Counted from the stretch's first letter, positions 16,416 to 27,857 are shown. The stretch: DNA of 45,567 nt from an uncultured bacterium (GCA_903848795.1 CAINHC010000045.1:1-45567); one strand, 5' to 3'. Notes: generated from the letters alone by a model not told the origin. Numbers and translations: made by a program.

Positions 16416-17627
16416 ATGTTATTTAAATATAAATCAATAAATGAAACTGGTGGAGAGGCGGAAGGTACAATTGAAGCAATAAATATTGATATTGCTATAA
16501 ACTCTCTACAGAGAAGAAATTTGACGATTTCTTCTATTAAGCCTGCCGATGATAAAGGGCTTTTAGGTAAGGATTTGACGATCTTTGGTACAGGAATTTC
16601 AAACAAGGACATTGTTATTCTGTCGAGGCAGTTAGCCACACTTTTCACCGCTCAAGTTTCGGCGCTTCGAATCTTTAGATTGCTCGCGGGGGAGATGGAG
16701 AATAAGAACCTCCGAATAAAGCTTAGTGAAATTGCAGAGGATATTCAATCAGGTACATCAATTTCTGATGCGATGTCGAAGCATCCAAAAGTTTTCTCTT
16801 CTTTTTATACAAACATGATCAAGGCGGGAGAGGAATCTGGTAAATTGGATGAGACGTTTGAATATTTGGCAGATTATTTGGATAGAAGTTATGAAGTCTC
16901 TTCAAAGGTAAAAAATGCTTTGATTTACCCTGCTTTCGTTATCTTCACATTCTTTGCGGTTATGATCTTGATGCTTACTGTGGTTATTCCAAAGATTAGT
17001 TCAATTATTCTAGATTCTGGGCAGGCAGTTCCAGTTTATACACAAGTCGTTATTGGACTCAGTCAGTTTATGGTTCGATACGGTATTTTCTTTGGTATTG
17101 TTGTTGTTATTGGTATCTTTATGCTTATCGCATATGCTAGAACGGACGCAGGAAAGGACGCCTTTGCAAAGTTTAAATTGCAAATTCCCTATGTAAGCGC
17201 ACTCTATAAGAAGCTGTATCTCTCAAGAATCGCTGATAACATGAACACTCAGCTTGTTTCAGGCGTTCCGATGGTGAAGGCGCTAGATTTGACGAGTAAG
17301 ATTGTGGATAATAAGGTTTATGAAAATTTGTTAATTGATGCGTTAGAGTCGGTCCGGGGTGGTAAGTCATTGTCAGATTCCATGATGCCATATCAAAAAG
17401 AAATTCCAGGAATTATGGTCCAAATGATTAAGGTGGGAGAGGAGACGGGAGATTTGGGAGGTATTCTAAAGACTCTTGCTAAGTTCTATCAAAGAGAGGT
17501 TATGCAGGCAGTTGATACATTGGTTGACTTGATTGAGCCGATTATGATCGTTGCGCTTGGACTAGGTGTTGGATTCTTGTTGGCATCAGTCCTAATTCCG
17601 ATTTATAATGTGTCGTCGTCTATGTAG
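16416..17627 (+). CDS. pilC: Type IV pilus platform protein PilC (GspF family)
   Basis: Polytopic inner-membrane platform of the pilus machine. It has two homologous GspF domains (about residues 50-190 and 260-390), each with the typical RQLATLFTAQVSALR and ADNMNTQLVSGVPMVKAL helices, and membrane helices near 155-185, 205-235 and 370-395. The 403-residue length is standard. The ATG at 16416 was chosen; the longer frame to 16365 covers the promoter-like TATCATTATAAA. Confidence 0.93.
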   Translation: MLFKYKSINETGGEAEGTIEAINIDIAINSLQRRNLTISSIKPADDKGLLGKDLTIFGTGISNKDIVILSRQLATLFTAQVSALRIFRLLAGEMENKNLRIKLSEIAEDIQSGTSISDAMSKHPKVFSSFYTNMIKAGEESGKLDETFEYLADYLDRSYEVSSKVKNALIYPAFVIFTFFAVMILMLTVVIPKISSIILDSGQAVPVYTQVVIGLSQFMVRYGIFFGIVVVIGIFMLIAYARTDAGKDAFAKFKLQIPYVSALYKKLYLSRIADNMNTQLVSGVPMVKALDLTSKIVDNKVYENLLIDALESVRGGKSLSDSMMPYQKEIPGIMVQMIKVGEETGDLGGILKTLAKFYQREVMQAVDTLVDLIEPIMIVALGLGVGFLLASVLIPIYNVSSSM

Positions 17628-17773
17628 ATTGGGAAGTTATACACATTAATCTTATTTTTTGTATTTGTTTTGAACGAGTTGTGTTGTATAATGAATTTGT
17701 ACCAATCTAGATGCCTAGAATATACTTTTATGATTTATATCATGGGGTAGTAAGTATTTTTGTAGGTAAATAA

Positions 17774-17779
17774 TATAAT
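17774..17779 (+). promoter_or_regulatory. -10 box of the first prepilin gene
   Basis: A perfect TATAAT ends eight bases before the ATG at 17788. The prepilin should therefore have a very short leader and be transcribed on its own, as expected for a highly expressed major pilin. Confidence 0.55.
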
Positions 17780-17787
17780 TGATAAAT

Positions 17788-18261
17788 ATGAAAAATTCAT
17801 TAAATAAAGGTTTTACATTGATCGAGTTGTTGGTGGTTATAGCGATAATTGGATTACTATCAGCTGTGGTGTTAGCAGCATTAAGTACTACAAAGACAAG
17901 GGGAAATGATGCCTCTGTAAAAACTAGCTTGGCCCATATGAGGTCGCAATCTGAAATATTCTATGGTGCTCACAGTAACAGTTATGGTTTAGCCTTAGGT
18001 ACGGGGCCCGTCCCGTCGAATCCTTGTATTACAACAGGCGATAATATTTTTGGAACAACAACAACTGGAACTCTTAAAAACATGGTGGTAAATCTTAAAA
18101 AATTAACTGGAGACGAAGTCGCTTGCGCTTCATCTAATTCCGCTTGGGCTGTAATGGCCTCTACTTCAGATATTCTTAAACCAAACTGGTGTGTTGATAG
18201 TACAGGAAACTCTGTGGCAACGTCATCGGGTATATTCACTCCAAACATAACTTGTATGTAG
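17788..18261 (+). CDS. Type IV prepilin (major-pilin-like), copy 1
   Basis: A 157-residue prepilin with a class III leader MKNSLNKG followed by FTLIELLVVIAIIGLLS. Cleavage is expected after Gly8, with Glu5 of the mature protein present. The remainder is a short globular domain with Cys residues near the end (NWCVD and ITCM) that could form the C-terminal disulfide loop. It is closely similar to the next gene (shared leader, KGNDA-type and WCVDSTGN stretches), so the two are tandem paralogues. It is ended by a strong hairpin. Confidence 0.92.
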   Translation: MKNSLNKGFTLIELLVVIAIIGLLSAVVLAALSTTKTRGNDASVKTSLAHMRSQSEIFYGAHSNSYGLALGTGPVPSNPCITTGDNIFGTTTTGTLKNMVVNLKKLTGDEVACASSNSAWAVMASTSDILKPNWCVDSTGNSVATSSGIFTPNITCM

Positions 18262-18322
18262 TTTAATCCTTAAAGATATCCACATATTTATGTGGTATAT
18301 TATAAAATAAAGTTATATAATT

Positions 18323-18359
18323 AAAGTACGTGATGTTGTAAAGACAATCACGTACTTTT
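18323..18359 (+). terminator. Hairpin terminator between the two prepilins
   Basis: A perfect 12-base stem AAAGTACGTGAT with ATCACGTACTTT and a loop of 12 bases, followed by a short T run. It separates transcription of the two pilin paralogues. Confidence 0.65.
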
Positions 18360-18452
18360 GAAATCAAAGTCAATTAATAGATTATGAAATCGAAAATATT
18401 AGATAATTAGTTTCATTGTTATAACAATTAAATTTAAAAATAAAAAAAGTTT

Positions 18453-18932
18453 ATGAAAAAGAATTCAAATAAAGGTTTTACATTGATTGAGCTTTTGGTA
18501 GTTATTGCTATCATTGGTATTCTCTCATCAGTTGTGTTGGCTTCACTTACAACTGCAAGACAAAAGGGAAATGATGCTGCTATAAAGACAAGTTTGGCAA
18601 ACATGAGAGCGCAAGCTGAGATTCTGTACGGAGGACAGGGGGTTAGTACTTATGGTGTAGCTCAAGCTTCTTCAACAGGATGTACTGCCGCTAACACTAC
18701 ACTTTTCGGTACATCTTCAACAGGTACCCTTCTTCAAATGGTTAATGGTGTAAACGCAATGGTCGGTAGCAAGACGAGATGTGCCTCATCCGCTTCATCT
18801 TGGGCTTTCATGGCATCAACATCAGATTCAACTATAGCTGGTTGGTGTGTTGATAGTACAGGAAACACTGTCTCAATGGGTGCACTTGAAGGATTTAAAG
18901 ATAATCTCTCAGGATCTATTACTTGTAAATAG
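18453..18932 (+). CDS. Type IV prepilin (major-pilin-like), copy 2
   Basis: A 159-residue prepilin with leader MKKNSNKG and mature start FTLIELLVVIAIIGILS. It is paralogous to copy 1 throughout: RQKGNDAAIKTSLANMRAQ, a short variable centre, then WCVDSTGN and a terminal Cys (ITCK). The pairing of near-identical ends with divergent middles suggests pilin diversification by duplication. It stands alone between two terminators. Either copy could be the main subunit. Confidence 0.92.
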   Translation: MKKNSNKGFTLIELLVVIAIIGILSSVVLASLTTARQKGNDAAIKTSLANMRAQAEILYGGQGVSTYGVAQASSTGCTAANTTLFGTSSTGTLLQMVNGVNAMVGSKTRCASSASSWAFMASTSDSTIAGWCVDSTGNTVSMGALEGFKDNLSGSITCK

Positions 18933-18968
18933 TTTCGGTAAGTCTTAGGGAGTAGTCTCTTAGATAAC

Positions 18969-19008
18969 AAAAACAACCTTTGTATGAGTAATGCAAGGGT
19001 TGTTTTTT
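18969..19008 (+). terminator. Rho-independent terminator after prepilin 2
   Basis: ACAACC and GGGTTGTT arms with an inner TTG/CAA pairing, followed by a T run (TTTTTT). The hairpin with its T tract lies just after the second prepilin stop. Confidence 0.75.
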
Positions 19009-19103
19009 ATTAGATATAAATGATTAAAGTTGGTGTGTTGGCGTTGTAAAATAGGTTTTGATGAAAAATCGCCACCGCTTCAAAAATAATGTATTATATA
19101 CCC

Positions 19104-20066
19104 ATGACAATTTACTTATCAATCGCCTTCTTTGTTTTCGGTGCAATTATTGGAAGTTTTTTAAATGTGGTTTTATATAGATTTAATACAGGGAAGGGGT
19201 TAGGGGGACGATCTAAATGTTCATCTTGTAAAAGAGTACTCTCTGCTGGGGATCTAGTTCCAATAGCGAGTTGGCTTGTTCTCGGTGGAAGATGTAGAAC
19301 GTGCAAGAGTAAAATATCTTCCCAGTATGTATTGGTGGAGATTTTTACTGCTGTATTGTTCCTCTTTGTATATCTTAAAAACGCGTCGATTCTAGAGACG
19401 TCACCATTAATTTTTGCAGTTTCGACTGTTGTGTCCTTGGTGATAATGTCACTCCTTGTCCTAATAACTGTTTATGATTTGAAACATAAAATCATTCCGG
19501 ATGAATTTTCATATTCTTTTGCCGCGATCGCTTTTTTACAAATATTCTTAAACTTTAATTGCCAAAATTCACCGATTTGTTTTGGTTTGCCATTTGCAAC
19601 TGGTGGGGTATTTGGTGGCGAGGTGGTCCTTATACTACTTTCTGGAATCTTTGTTGCGTTTCCATTCTATTTTTTATGGCTTGTCTCCGGTGGAAGGTGG
19701 ATGGGTCTTGGTGATGGAAAACTCGCCCTTGGAATTGGATGGCTCTTGGGGATCAAATATGGCTTTTCTGCAATCGTCTTCGCATTTTGGATTGGAGCTG
19801 TAATATCGTTGATTGTCATGGGTGGGGTGGCTATCATGAAATTTGTGTCGAGGAGAATAAACAAAAGAAGACGTAGGCTTATGGACTGTGCCGATGGAAA
19901 ATGCATCAATAGGGCATTTGAGAGCTTGAGCAAAAATGTTGAGGGACTATCTACGATAAGATTTAAAAGTGAAATACCTTTTGCGCCGTTCTTGATACTG
20001 GGATTACTAATAGTGTTTTTTCTTAATATATCAGTTATGGATTTTTTAGCGATATTTACTTACTAA
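19104..20066 (+). CDS. pilD: Prepilin peptidase (A24 family), PilD
   Basis: Integral-membrane aspartic protease that cleaves class III leaders and usually N-methylates the new N-terminus. It has the N-terminal GSFLNVVLYR motif, the cytoplasmic zinc loop with two CxxC pairs (CSSCKR and CRTCKS), and the catalytic Asp residues in VYDLKHKIIPDE and MGLGDGKLA. There are about eight membrane helices, and the 320-residue length is slightly longer than usual because of a basic loop around 245-285. A start at 19089 is possible, but TATTAT at 19092-19097 favours 19104. Confidence 0.93.
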   Translation: MTIYLSIAFFVFGAIIGSFLNVVLYRFNTGKGLGGRSKCSSCKRVLSAGDLVPIASWLVLGGRCRTCKSKISSQYVLVEIFTAVLFLFVYLKNASILETSPLIFAVSTVVSLVIMSLLVLITVYDLKHKIIPDEFSYSFAAIAFLQIFLNFNCQNSPICFGLPFATGGVFGGEVVLILLSGIFVAFPFYFLWLVSGGRWMGLGDGKLALGIGWLLGIKYGFSAIVFAFWIGAVISLIVMGGVAIMKFVSRRINKRRRRLMDCADGKCINRAFESLSKNVEGLSTIRFKSEIPFAPFLILGLLIVFFLNISVMDFLAIFTY

Positions 20067-20117
20067 CTGGTATTAAAATGCTATTTTCTTGTTTTTGGTT
20101 GTGATACAATATAACTA

Positions 20118-20834
20118 ATGAAGGCACTCGTTAATTTAAAAAATAAAAAATTGATAGGACTTAAGAAGGCGGGTTTTACATTAATTGAGCTTTTAGTTGT
20201 TGTCGCTATTTTTTCAGTCATTATGGGGGTAGCTTTATTTAATCAAGCTGGTTTGAATAGTAATATTATGATAACAAACTTGGCTTACGAGACAGCATTA
20301 GCTGTGCGAGAGGCACAGACCTATGGAATTAGTGTTAAATCCACATCGCCAACAGCCTCACCATCTGATATTAATTTTGATAAGGGGTATGGTGTATATT
20401 TTGATACTTCTACTGCAGCCTCTCAATATCAATTTATAGTTTTTGGGGACTCTAATGCTGATAATACATACACGCAAGGGTATGTACCGTCAGAGCTTCA
20501 ATCTCTGTATGAGATAAAGAATCAAAGGGGAAATAAGATAACACGTATTTGCTTGGGAAATACTGATGCCGGTAGTAACGTCATTATTCCATGTAATGGT
20601 AATAGTAGTAAAAAAGTCTCTAACTTATCTATCATTTTCAAGAGACCAAACCCAGAGGCGGCATTTTGGGTGACTGATAGTTTTGGGATCGCAACCAGAG
20701 TAACTAATGGTCCAGCTGTTATAGTTGTAAATAACGCTGATAATTCTAATTGTCGAGCTATTATTGTAGAGGTAACTGGCCAAATAAGAGTGGAGAATGC
20801 TTCTGGTCAAAATTGTGCAAATGGTACTCAATAA
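20118..20834 (+). CDS. Prepilin-type pseudopilin (GspH-like)
   Basis: A 238-residue protein with an unusually long basic leader (18 residues before the GFTLIELLVVVAIFS cleavage site), a membrane helix and a beta-rich domain. LAYETALAVREAQTYGISVK matches the GspH/FimT helix. It is likely a minor pilin at the pilus tip. It begins a block of four minor-pilin-like genes directly after pilD. Confidence 0.85.
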   Translation: MKALVNLKNKKLIGLKKAGFTLIELLVVVAIFSVIMGVALFNQAGLNSNIMITNLAYETALAVREAQTYGISVKSTSPTASPSDINFDKGYGVYFDTSTAASQYQFIVFGDSNADNTYTQGYVPSELQSLYEIKNQRGNKITRICLGNTDAGSNVIIPCNGNSSKKVSNLSIIFKRPNPEAAFWVTDSFGIATRVTNGPAVIVVNNADNSNCRAIIVEVTGQIRVENASGQNCANGTQ

Positions 20835-20854
20835 GAATAAAACAATTCAAAGAG

Positions 20855-21520
20855 ATGAAAGACAATAAAATGCAACACAATATCAAAAATGCAAGAAGTG
20901 AATTAAAAGAACGCTTCGGCTTTACTCTTATCGAGGTTATGGTTTCTGTATCTTTGTTTGCTATAGTTATGACACTCAGCTTGGGGGCAATACTTTCAAT
21001 TATTGATGGAAATAAAAAAGCGCAAGCCATTAACTCTGTTTCCAATAACTTGAATTTTGCTGTTGATAGTATGGTAAGAGATATAAAAACTGGATATTCA
21101 TATACTTGCGGCATAAAGGGGTATTTAATACCAAATCCAGAGACGGCAAGTTCTAATGTGGTTAGTGGTGGAAATGGCTGTGATAATACACCAGATGGAG
21201 TGGATAGTCTCTCCTTGATTTCAACAATTACAGGCGCCAGAAGAAGTGTGAATTATTTTGTATTTCAAGATCCCGTCACTAACAAGGGTAGAATATGGCG
21301 AGTAACCTCTGATGATCCCGGTAACCAGTACCCCGTCACTTCTGCAGAAGTTGATATCTCGACTTTTAAATTCTATGTCACTAATCCGGTCACTGATTAC
21401 TCAGGTCAGCCAAGAGTCTTTTTGATAATAAAAGGTACTGCGAATGTAAATAAAACCCAGACTTCCGATTTTGCGATTCAGACACTCATATCACAGAGAA
21501 ATTTAAACTTACCTAAATAA
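20855..21520 (+). CDS. Prepilin-type minor pilin (PilW/GspJ-like)
   Basis: A 221-residue protein with a 23-residue leader ending FG before FTLIEVMVSVSLFAIVM. LNFAVDSMVRDIKTGYSY fits the GspJ/PilW-type helix, followed by a beta domain. The start at 20855 is one of two nearby ATGs (the other is 20870). The frame is open upstream inside the previous gene, but that is probably not translated. Gene order with its neighbours mirrors the H-I-J-K minor pilin set. Confidence 0.82.
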   Translation: MKDNKMQHNIKNARSELKERFGFTLIEVMVSVSLFAIVMTLSLGAILSIIDGNKKAQAINSVSNNLNFAVDSMVRDIKTGYSYTCGIKGYLIPNPETASSNVVSGGNGCDNTPDGVDSLSLISTITGARRSVNYFVFQDPVTNKGRIWRVTSDDPGNQYPVTSAEVDISTFKFYVTNPVTDYSGQPRVFLIIKGTANVNKTQTSDFAIQTLISQRNLNLPK

Positions 21521-21521
21521 T

Positions 21522-22193
21522 ATGAGATTTATTAAATTATTAATCAATAGATTTGGAGGTAATATCGATGGTAATAAAGAGCGAGGTTTAACTCTGGTTG
21601 AAACCTTGGTTGCCATATCAATTTTAACAATCGCTGTGGTTGGGCCGCTGGGTATTATCGCACAGGCATTGCATACATCGTATTACACCAGAGACCAAAT
21701 GACCGCGTACTATCTAGCGCAGGAGGCAATTGAATACGTTAGAAACTTAAGAGATAATCAAAGTATCGCAATTACCAAAAGTTTTTTGGATAATCCAGAT
21801 GTTCCTATATTACCGGGATCTTGGTTGAATGGTGTCTTGTACACACCCGATTTTAACCCTTCAGGCATACCTCAAATCACCCCACTTAACACGCCAGATA
21901 ATGATGCATTCAGATATTCTCTAGTCAGGTCTGACGCTGGTGTATATAGTTTTGTGCCTTACAATAGTATGGATTATATGAAGTTTAAGAATGGTATCTA
22001 TGGAACTGACGCAGCTGATGGTTCACCTACGCAATTTCAAAGAGAAATATTTTTCAAAAGGACAGGTAATAGCCCTAATGATAATCAAGACTTCGTTATG
22101 GTTGTGAATATATACTGGAAAAATGGAAGCACGCCAGCTAAGTTAACACTAAGGGAGTATTTTACAAATTGGGCATCCAAAACTGGACTATAA
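21522..22193 (+). CDS. Prepilin-type minor pilin (PilV/GspI-like)
   Basis: A 223-residue protein with leader ending ERG before LTLVETLVAISILTIAVVG. The mature N-terminus is Leu instead of Phe, and Glu5 is kept. TAYYLAQEAIEYVRNLRDN is a hallmark PilV/GspI helix. It starts one base after the previous stop, so translation is probably coupled. Confidence 0.85.
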   Translation: MRFIKLLINRFGGNIDGNKERGLTLVETLVAISILTIAVVGPLGIIAQALHTSYYTRDQMTAYYLAQEAIEYVRNLRDNQSIAITKSFLDNPDVPILPGSWLNGVLYTPDFNPSGIPQITPLNTPDNDAFRYSLVRSDAGVYSFVPYNSMDYMKFKNGIYGTDAADGSPTQFQREIFFKRTGNSPNDNQDFVMVVNIYWKNGSTPAKLTLREYFTNWASKTGL

Positions 22194-22202
22194 TTTACAA
22201 AA

Positions 22203-22760
22203 ATGATTAATTCAAAAACAAGAAAAATAAATAAAAAAGGATTCACACTCTTTGTTGCCATGGTGGTCTCTAGCTTACTTCTTGCTGTTGGTTTTTCTAT
22301 TTCAAACATTATACTTAAGCAACTATTACTTGCTGGGTCTGGAAAGGATTCACAGGTTGCCTTCTATGCAGCTGATAGTGGAGCTGAGTGTGTTCAGTTT
22401 TGGGATGCTAAGGGATCTAATGGCGACCCGCTTGTTACCGATGGTCCTTTTGCCACCTCCACTGTTATAGCAGATGCTGGTATTAAATGCGGCACTGGTT
22501 CAGTTGGGGCTACAAAGTTACCAAATGGATCGGGTGATAAAAACTCAACATCAACCGTCGTTATAGATTATTCCTCTGGAGGCTACAAAGCCTGCTCAGT
22601 AGTAGTGGTCACGAAGGGGTTTGTAACTTCAGGCCCCGACCAGATTCCTTTCACTAAGGTGATTTCAAGAGGTTATAATTCCTCAATGTTGTCTGATAAA
22701 AGCGGTTGTGATACTACAAACAAAAGAACTGTTGAAAGAGGCTTGATGGTGCAATATTAA
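22203..22760 (+). CDS. PilX/GspK-like minor pilin lacking Glu5
   Basis: A 185-residue protein with leader MINSKTRKINKKG and mature start FTLFVAMVVSSLLLAVGFS. Residue 5 of the mature protein is Val, not Glu, as in GspK-type tip pilins that do not need the Glu5 contact. QVAFYAADSGAECVQFWD is the PilX-like helix. It is last in the minor pilin block, consistent with a tip component that is placed first in assembly. Confidence 0.78.
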   Translation: MINSKTRKINKKGFTLFVAMVVSSLLLAVGFSISNIILKQLLLAGSGKDSQVAFYAADSGAECVQFWDAKGSNGDPLVTDGPFATSTVIADAGIKCGTGSVGATKLPNGSGDKNSTSTVVIDYSSGGYKACSVVVVTKGFVTSGPDQIPFTKVISRGYNSSMLSDKSGCDTTNKRTVERGLMVQY

Positions 22761-22838
22761 GTTAGATCCGCATAAATTGTGGATCATATTTCTGGGTATA
22801 GTACTTTCTGGGTACAGTACTACCTTAAAATATGTTAG

Positions 22839-25072
<2,234 letters not shown>

Positions 25073-25073
<1 letters not shown>

Positions 25074-25111
25074 TCAATAAAATTGACGATAAAACTGTCA
25101 ATTTTATTGAT
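25073..25111 (+). terminator. Perfect 15-base hairpin after ligA
   Basis: The arms ATCAATAAAATTGAC and GTCAATTTTATTGAT are exact complements around a 9-base loop and begin at the ligA stop codon. There is no strong T run after it, but its position argues for transcription termination. Confidence 0.65.
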
Positions 25112-25197
25112 AGAGGGTAAAAGATTTTGATTGTAATTCAAAAATCATCAAGAAATTATTAAGATTAATTATAGTAAAAACGCGCAAATAAAGGGTA

Positions 25198-25232
25198 TTG
25201 ACATCGGCTACCATAAGTATATACTAATGGTA
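25198..25232 (+). promoter_or_regulatory. Promoter and palindromic operator of toxin-antitoxin module 1
   Basis: TTGACA (25198-25203) and TATACT (25220-25225) are 16 bases apart, a near-consensus promoter. TACCAT at 25209 and ATGGTA at 25227 form an inverted repeat around the -10 box, fitting autorepression by the antitoxin-toxin complex. The same layout occurs in front of the second module at 33357. Confidence 0.7.
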
Positions 25233-25235
25233 TAT

Positions 25236-25505
25236 ATGAAAACACAAATAAATTTAAAGGTTGATAATAGCGTTAAAGAGCAGGCTCAAATTATGGCATC
25301 TGAATTAGGATTGTCGCTGAGCTCTGTTGTTAATGCTGTCCTAAAGCAGTTTGCTAGAACTGGAAAACTAGATCTGTCTACTGAGCCAAGAGCTACTCCT
25401 TATCTAGAAAAATTGGTTGAAGAAGCTAGAAAGGAATATGCAGAAGGTAAAACTTCTGGTCCTTTTACCAATGTGGATGATTTGATGAAGTATCTTAATT
25501 CTTAA
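25236..25505 (+). CDS. RelB/DinJ-family antitoxin (module 1)
   Basis: An 89-residue antitoxin with a ribbon-helix-helix N-terminus: TQINLKVDNSVKEQAQIMASELGLSLSS (given by positions 3-30) followed by VVNAVLKQFART. The C-terminal part, with RATPYLEKLVEEARKEYAEG, would wrap the toxin. The second ATG (25236) is preferred because the first (25227) lies within the likely promoter. It ends 8 bases before the toxin gene and is paralogous to the antitoxin at 33392. Confidence 0.88.
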   Translation: MKTQINLKVDNSVKEQAQIMASELGLSLSSVVNAVLKQFARTGKLDLSTEPRATPYLEKLVEEARKEYAEGKTSGPFTNVDDLMKYLNS

Positions 25506-25513
25506 CAAAAATA

Positions 25514-25777
25514 TTGATGATAATTGTTACTTCTAATAAATTTAATAAACAATTTGAAAAACAGCCTAAAAAAATCAGAGACCAATTCAAATTGAGAATG
25601 GAGATTTTTACTAAGGATATTAATGATAGGACTTTGAATATTCATAAATTGTCTGGAAAATATGATAATTTGTGGAGTTTGAATGTATCTGGAGATATTA
25701 GGGTTATTTTTGATAGAAATCATAAAGACATTATTGTGTTGGTGGCTATTGGGTCACACAGTGAACTATATGAATAA
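25514..25777 (+). CDS. RelE/YafQ-family toxin (module 1)
   Basis: An 87-residue RelE-fold mRNA interferase-like protein. Family features are the basic helices KFNKQFEKQPKKIRDQF, HKLSGKYDNLWSLNVSGDIRVIF and the C-terminal IGSHSELYE with His as a likely catalytic residue, as in YafQ. Such toxins cut mRNA in the ribosomal A site and are neutralised by the upstream antitoxin. A second Met follows the first directly. Confidence 0.87.
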   Translation: MMIIVTSNKFNKQFEKQPKKIRDQFKLRMEIFTKDINDRTLNIHKLSGKYDNLWSLNVSGDIRVIFDRNHKDIIVLVAIGSHSELYE

Positions 25778-25873
25778 CATTTGCTGAGATGGGTGCTGGA
25801 GTGCCGTCGGGTGCTAGCGGGTGGTGTCAACGGACGTTTTGAAATTCATTTCAATAATGCTACTATATCAAAT

Positions 25874-26182
25874 ATGATAATAACAACAGAGGAGATACAG
25901 AAATTGGCCAGTCTTGCCCGACTTAAATTGACCGATGAAGAAACTGAGCAATACGCTAAGGATTTGAGCGGTATTCTTAAGTATGTTGACCAAATTCAAG
26001 AAGTTACAGAGGGGGCAGATACTACTTCAACTTCAGGTAAAACTCCTGCTGATTTTCCTCATAGAAATACAATGAGAGATGATATCTCAGATCAAGCTCT
26101 TAATCCAGATCCTCAAAGGCTGGTGGAGGCTGCACCAAAGCATCAAGGTGGATTGGTGGAGGTTAAGAAAATCCTTGGATAA
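25874..26182 (+). CDS. gatC: Aspartyl/glutamyl-tRNA amidotransferase subunit C
   Basis: A 102-residue small subunit that clamps GatA to GatB. It has the family helix IQKLASLARLKLTDEE, ILKYVDQIQEV and the DFPHRNTMRDD loop with a C-terminal VKKILG. The ATG at 25874 begins the conserved part; the longer frame from 25781 is not GatC-like. It is followed after 111 bases by gatA. GatB is not in this window. Confidence 0.93.
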   Translation: MIITTEEIQKLASLARLKLTDEETEQYAKDLSGILKYVDQIQEVTEGADTTSTSGKTPADFPHRNTMRDDISDQALNPDPQRLVEAAPKHQGGLVEVKKILG

Positions 26183-26293
26183 ATTGAATCTGATATAAAC
26201 AGAAGATCCACAGAAGATAAAGGAAAAATAAATAAAAGATAAACGATAAACGATAAAACTATAAAAAACGATAAATCCAAAAACTCCCAAATT

Positions 26294-27778
26294 ATGACAA
26301 TAGATTTAAAAATACTCACAATTTCAAAGGTAAAGGAAATGTTTGCAAATGGAACACTAACCAGCACAGAATTGGTACAGGCATATCTTGATCAAATAAA
26401 TTTACAAGACAAAGAGATAAATGCATTCAGGGAAGTTTTTTCTGACGCATTAGAACAAGCTAAAAAGGCTGATAATATTAGAAAAGATAATCCAACAGGC
26501 GCAAGTGCGATGTCTCTACTTGGAATTCCTTTTGCTGTAAAAGATAATATGCTAATTGAGGGAAAGCACGCTGGCGCTTCTTCGAAAATCCTAGAAAATT
26601 ACATAAGTGCCTATGACGCAACAGTGATTGCAAAGCTAAAGAAAGCGGGTGCAATATTTATCGGCAGATTAAATATGGATGAATTTGCCATGGGAGGTTC
26701 AACTGAAAACTCCGCCTATGGTGTTACAAAAAATCCTAATGATTTGAGTAGGGTGGCAGGTGGTTCGTCAGGTGGCTCTGCTGCGTCCGTTGCAATGAAC
26801 GCCGTACTTGTTTCCCTAGGGTCAGATACCGGAGGGTCTATTAGACAACCCGCAAGTTACTGCGGAGTAGTTGGCCTTAAGCCAACTTACGGAAGAGTTT
26901 CTCGTCATGGTTTGATGGCTATGGGGTCATCACTTGACGTTATTGGTCCAATTACAAAAACGGTAGAAGAGGCGGAAGAGATATTCAATGTTATCTCAGG
27001 GCAAGACAGATATGATGCAACAACCCTATCAGATGAAGATGTTAAGAATGCAATAGTAAAATCATCAAATATTAATTTGCAAAAGCTGCGTGTTGGAATC
27101 GTGCCTGAGCTAATGAATATGGGTGGAATTAATCCAGCCGTTTTGAAGAATCTAAATGATTCAATAGAAAAGCTAAAGAGTGCGGGGGTAGAAGTAAAGG
27201 AGGTGAGTCTACCTCATATTAAATATTCCCTAGCGGTTTATTATGTCTTGATGCCCGCAGAAGTTTCATCAAATATGGCAAGATTCGATTCAATTAAATA
27301 TGGTGGAAAAGTTGAAGGAAAGGATTTGTTGGGTGATTATCTAAATACCAGAGGAGAGCTATTAGGAAAGGAGGTGAGAAGAAGAATAATTCTTGGTACC
27401 TATGTCCTTTCGTCCGGATATCATGATGCATATTATAATAAGGCAAATATTGTGAGAGATTTGATTGCCGCTGATTTTAAAAAGGCATATGAGGAGGTTG
27501 ATGTGATAATAACCCCAACGGCGCCATCTCCCGCATTTAAGATGGGCCAGAATAGTAGCGATCCAGTTGCGATGTATTTGGAAGATATTTTTACAGTTAC
27601 CGCAAACCTAATAGGAATTCCTGCAATTTCTATTCCATCAGGCTTTGTTGAAACAGATGAATTAGGTGCTGGGGGTGAGAAAATTAAACTACCACTAGGT
27701 GTTCAATTTATGGCGCCACTTTGTAGAGAAGACGTGTTGTTTGCAATTGGTAAGAAGTTTGTATCTACGATAAAATAG
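26294..27778 (+). CDS. gatA: Aspartyl/glutamyl-tRNA amidotransferase subunit A
   Basis: Amidase subunit that releases ammonia from glutamine for Gln-tRNA(Gln) and Asn-tRNA(Asn) formation by the GatCAB complex. The catalytic triad of the amidase signature is complete: Lys near 81 (FAVKDNM), the cis-Ser near 158 in AGGSSGGSAA, and the nucleophile Ser near 182 in GSDTGGSIRQPAS. GLKPTYGRVSRHG follows. The 494-residue length is normal. This organism therefore probably makes Gln-tRNA indirectly. Confidence 0.96.
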   Translation: MTIDLKILTISKVKEMFANGTLTSTELVQAYLDQINLQDKEINAFREVFSDALEQAKKADNIRKDNPTGASAMSLLGIPFAVKDNMLIEGKHAGASSKILENYISAYDATVIAKLKKAGAIFIGRLNMDEFAMGGSTENSAYGVTKNPNDLSRVAGGSSGGSAASVAMNAVLVSLGSDTGGSIRQPASYCGVVGLKPTYGRVSRHGLMAMGSSLDVIGPITKTVEEAEEIFNVISGQDRYDATTLSDEDVKNAIVKSSNINLQKLRVGIVPELMNMGGINPAVLKNLNDSIEKLKSAGVEVKEVSLPHIKYSLAVYYVLMPAEVSSNMARFDSIKYGGKVEGKDLLGDYLNTRGELLGKEVRRRIILGTYVLSSGYHDAYYNKANIVRDLIAADFKKAYEEVDVIITPTAPSPAFKMGQNSSDPVAMYLEDIFTVTANLIGIPAISIPSGFVETDELGAGGEKIKLPLGVQFMAPLCREDVLFAIGKKFVSTIK

Positions 27779-27857
27779 ACGACGTAAATTGTCAGTGTAG
27801 TCCGCTGTCTATATTCCATTAGGGAGTTTTCTTGTTTATTGATATAATATATTTATC

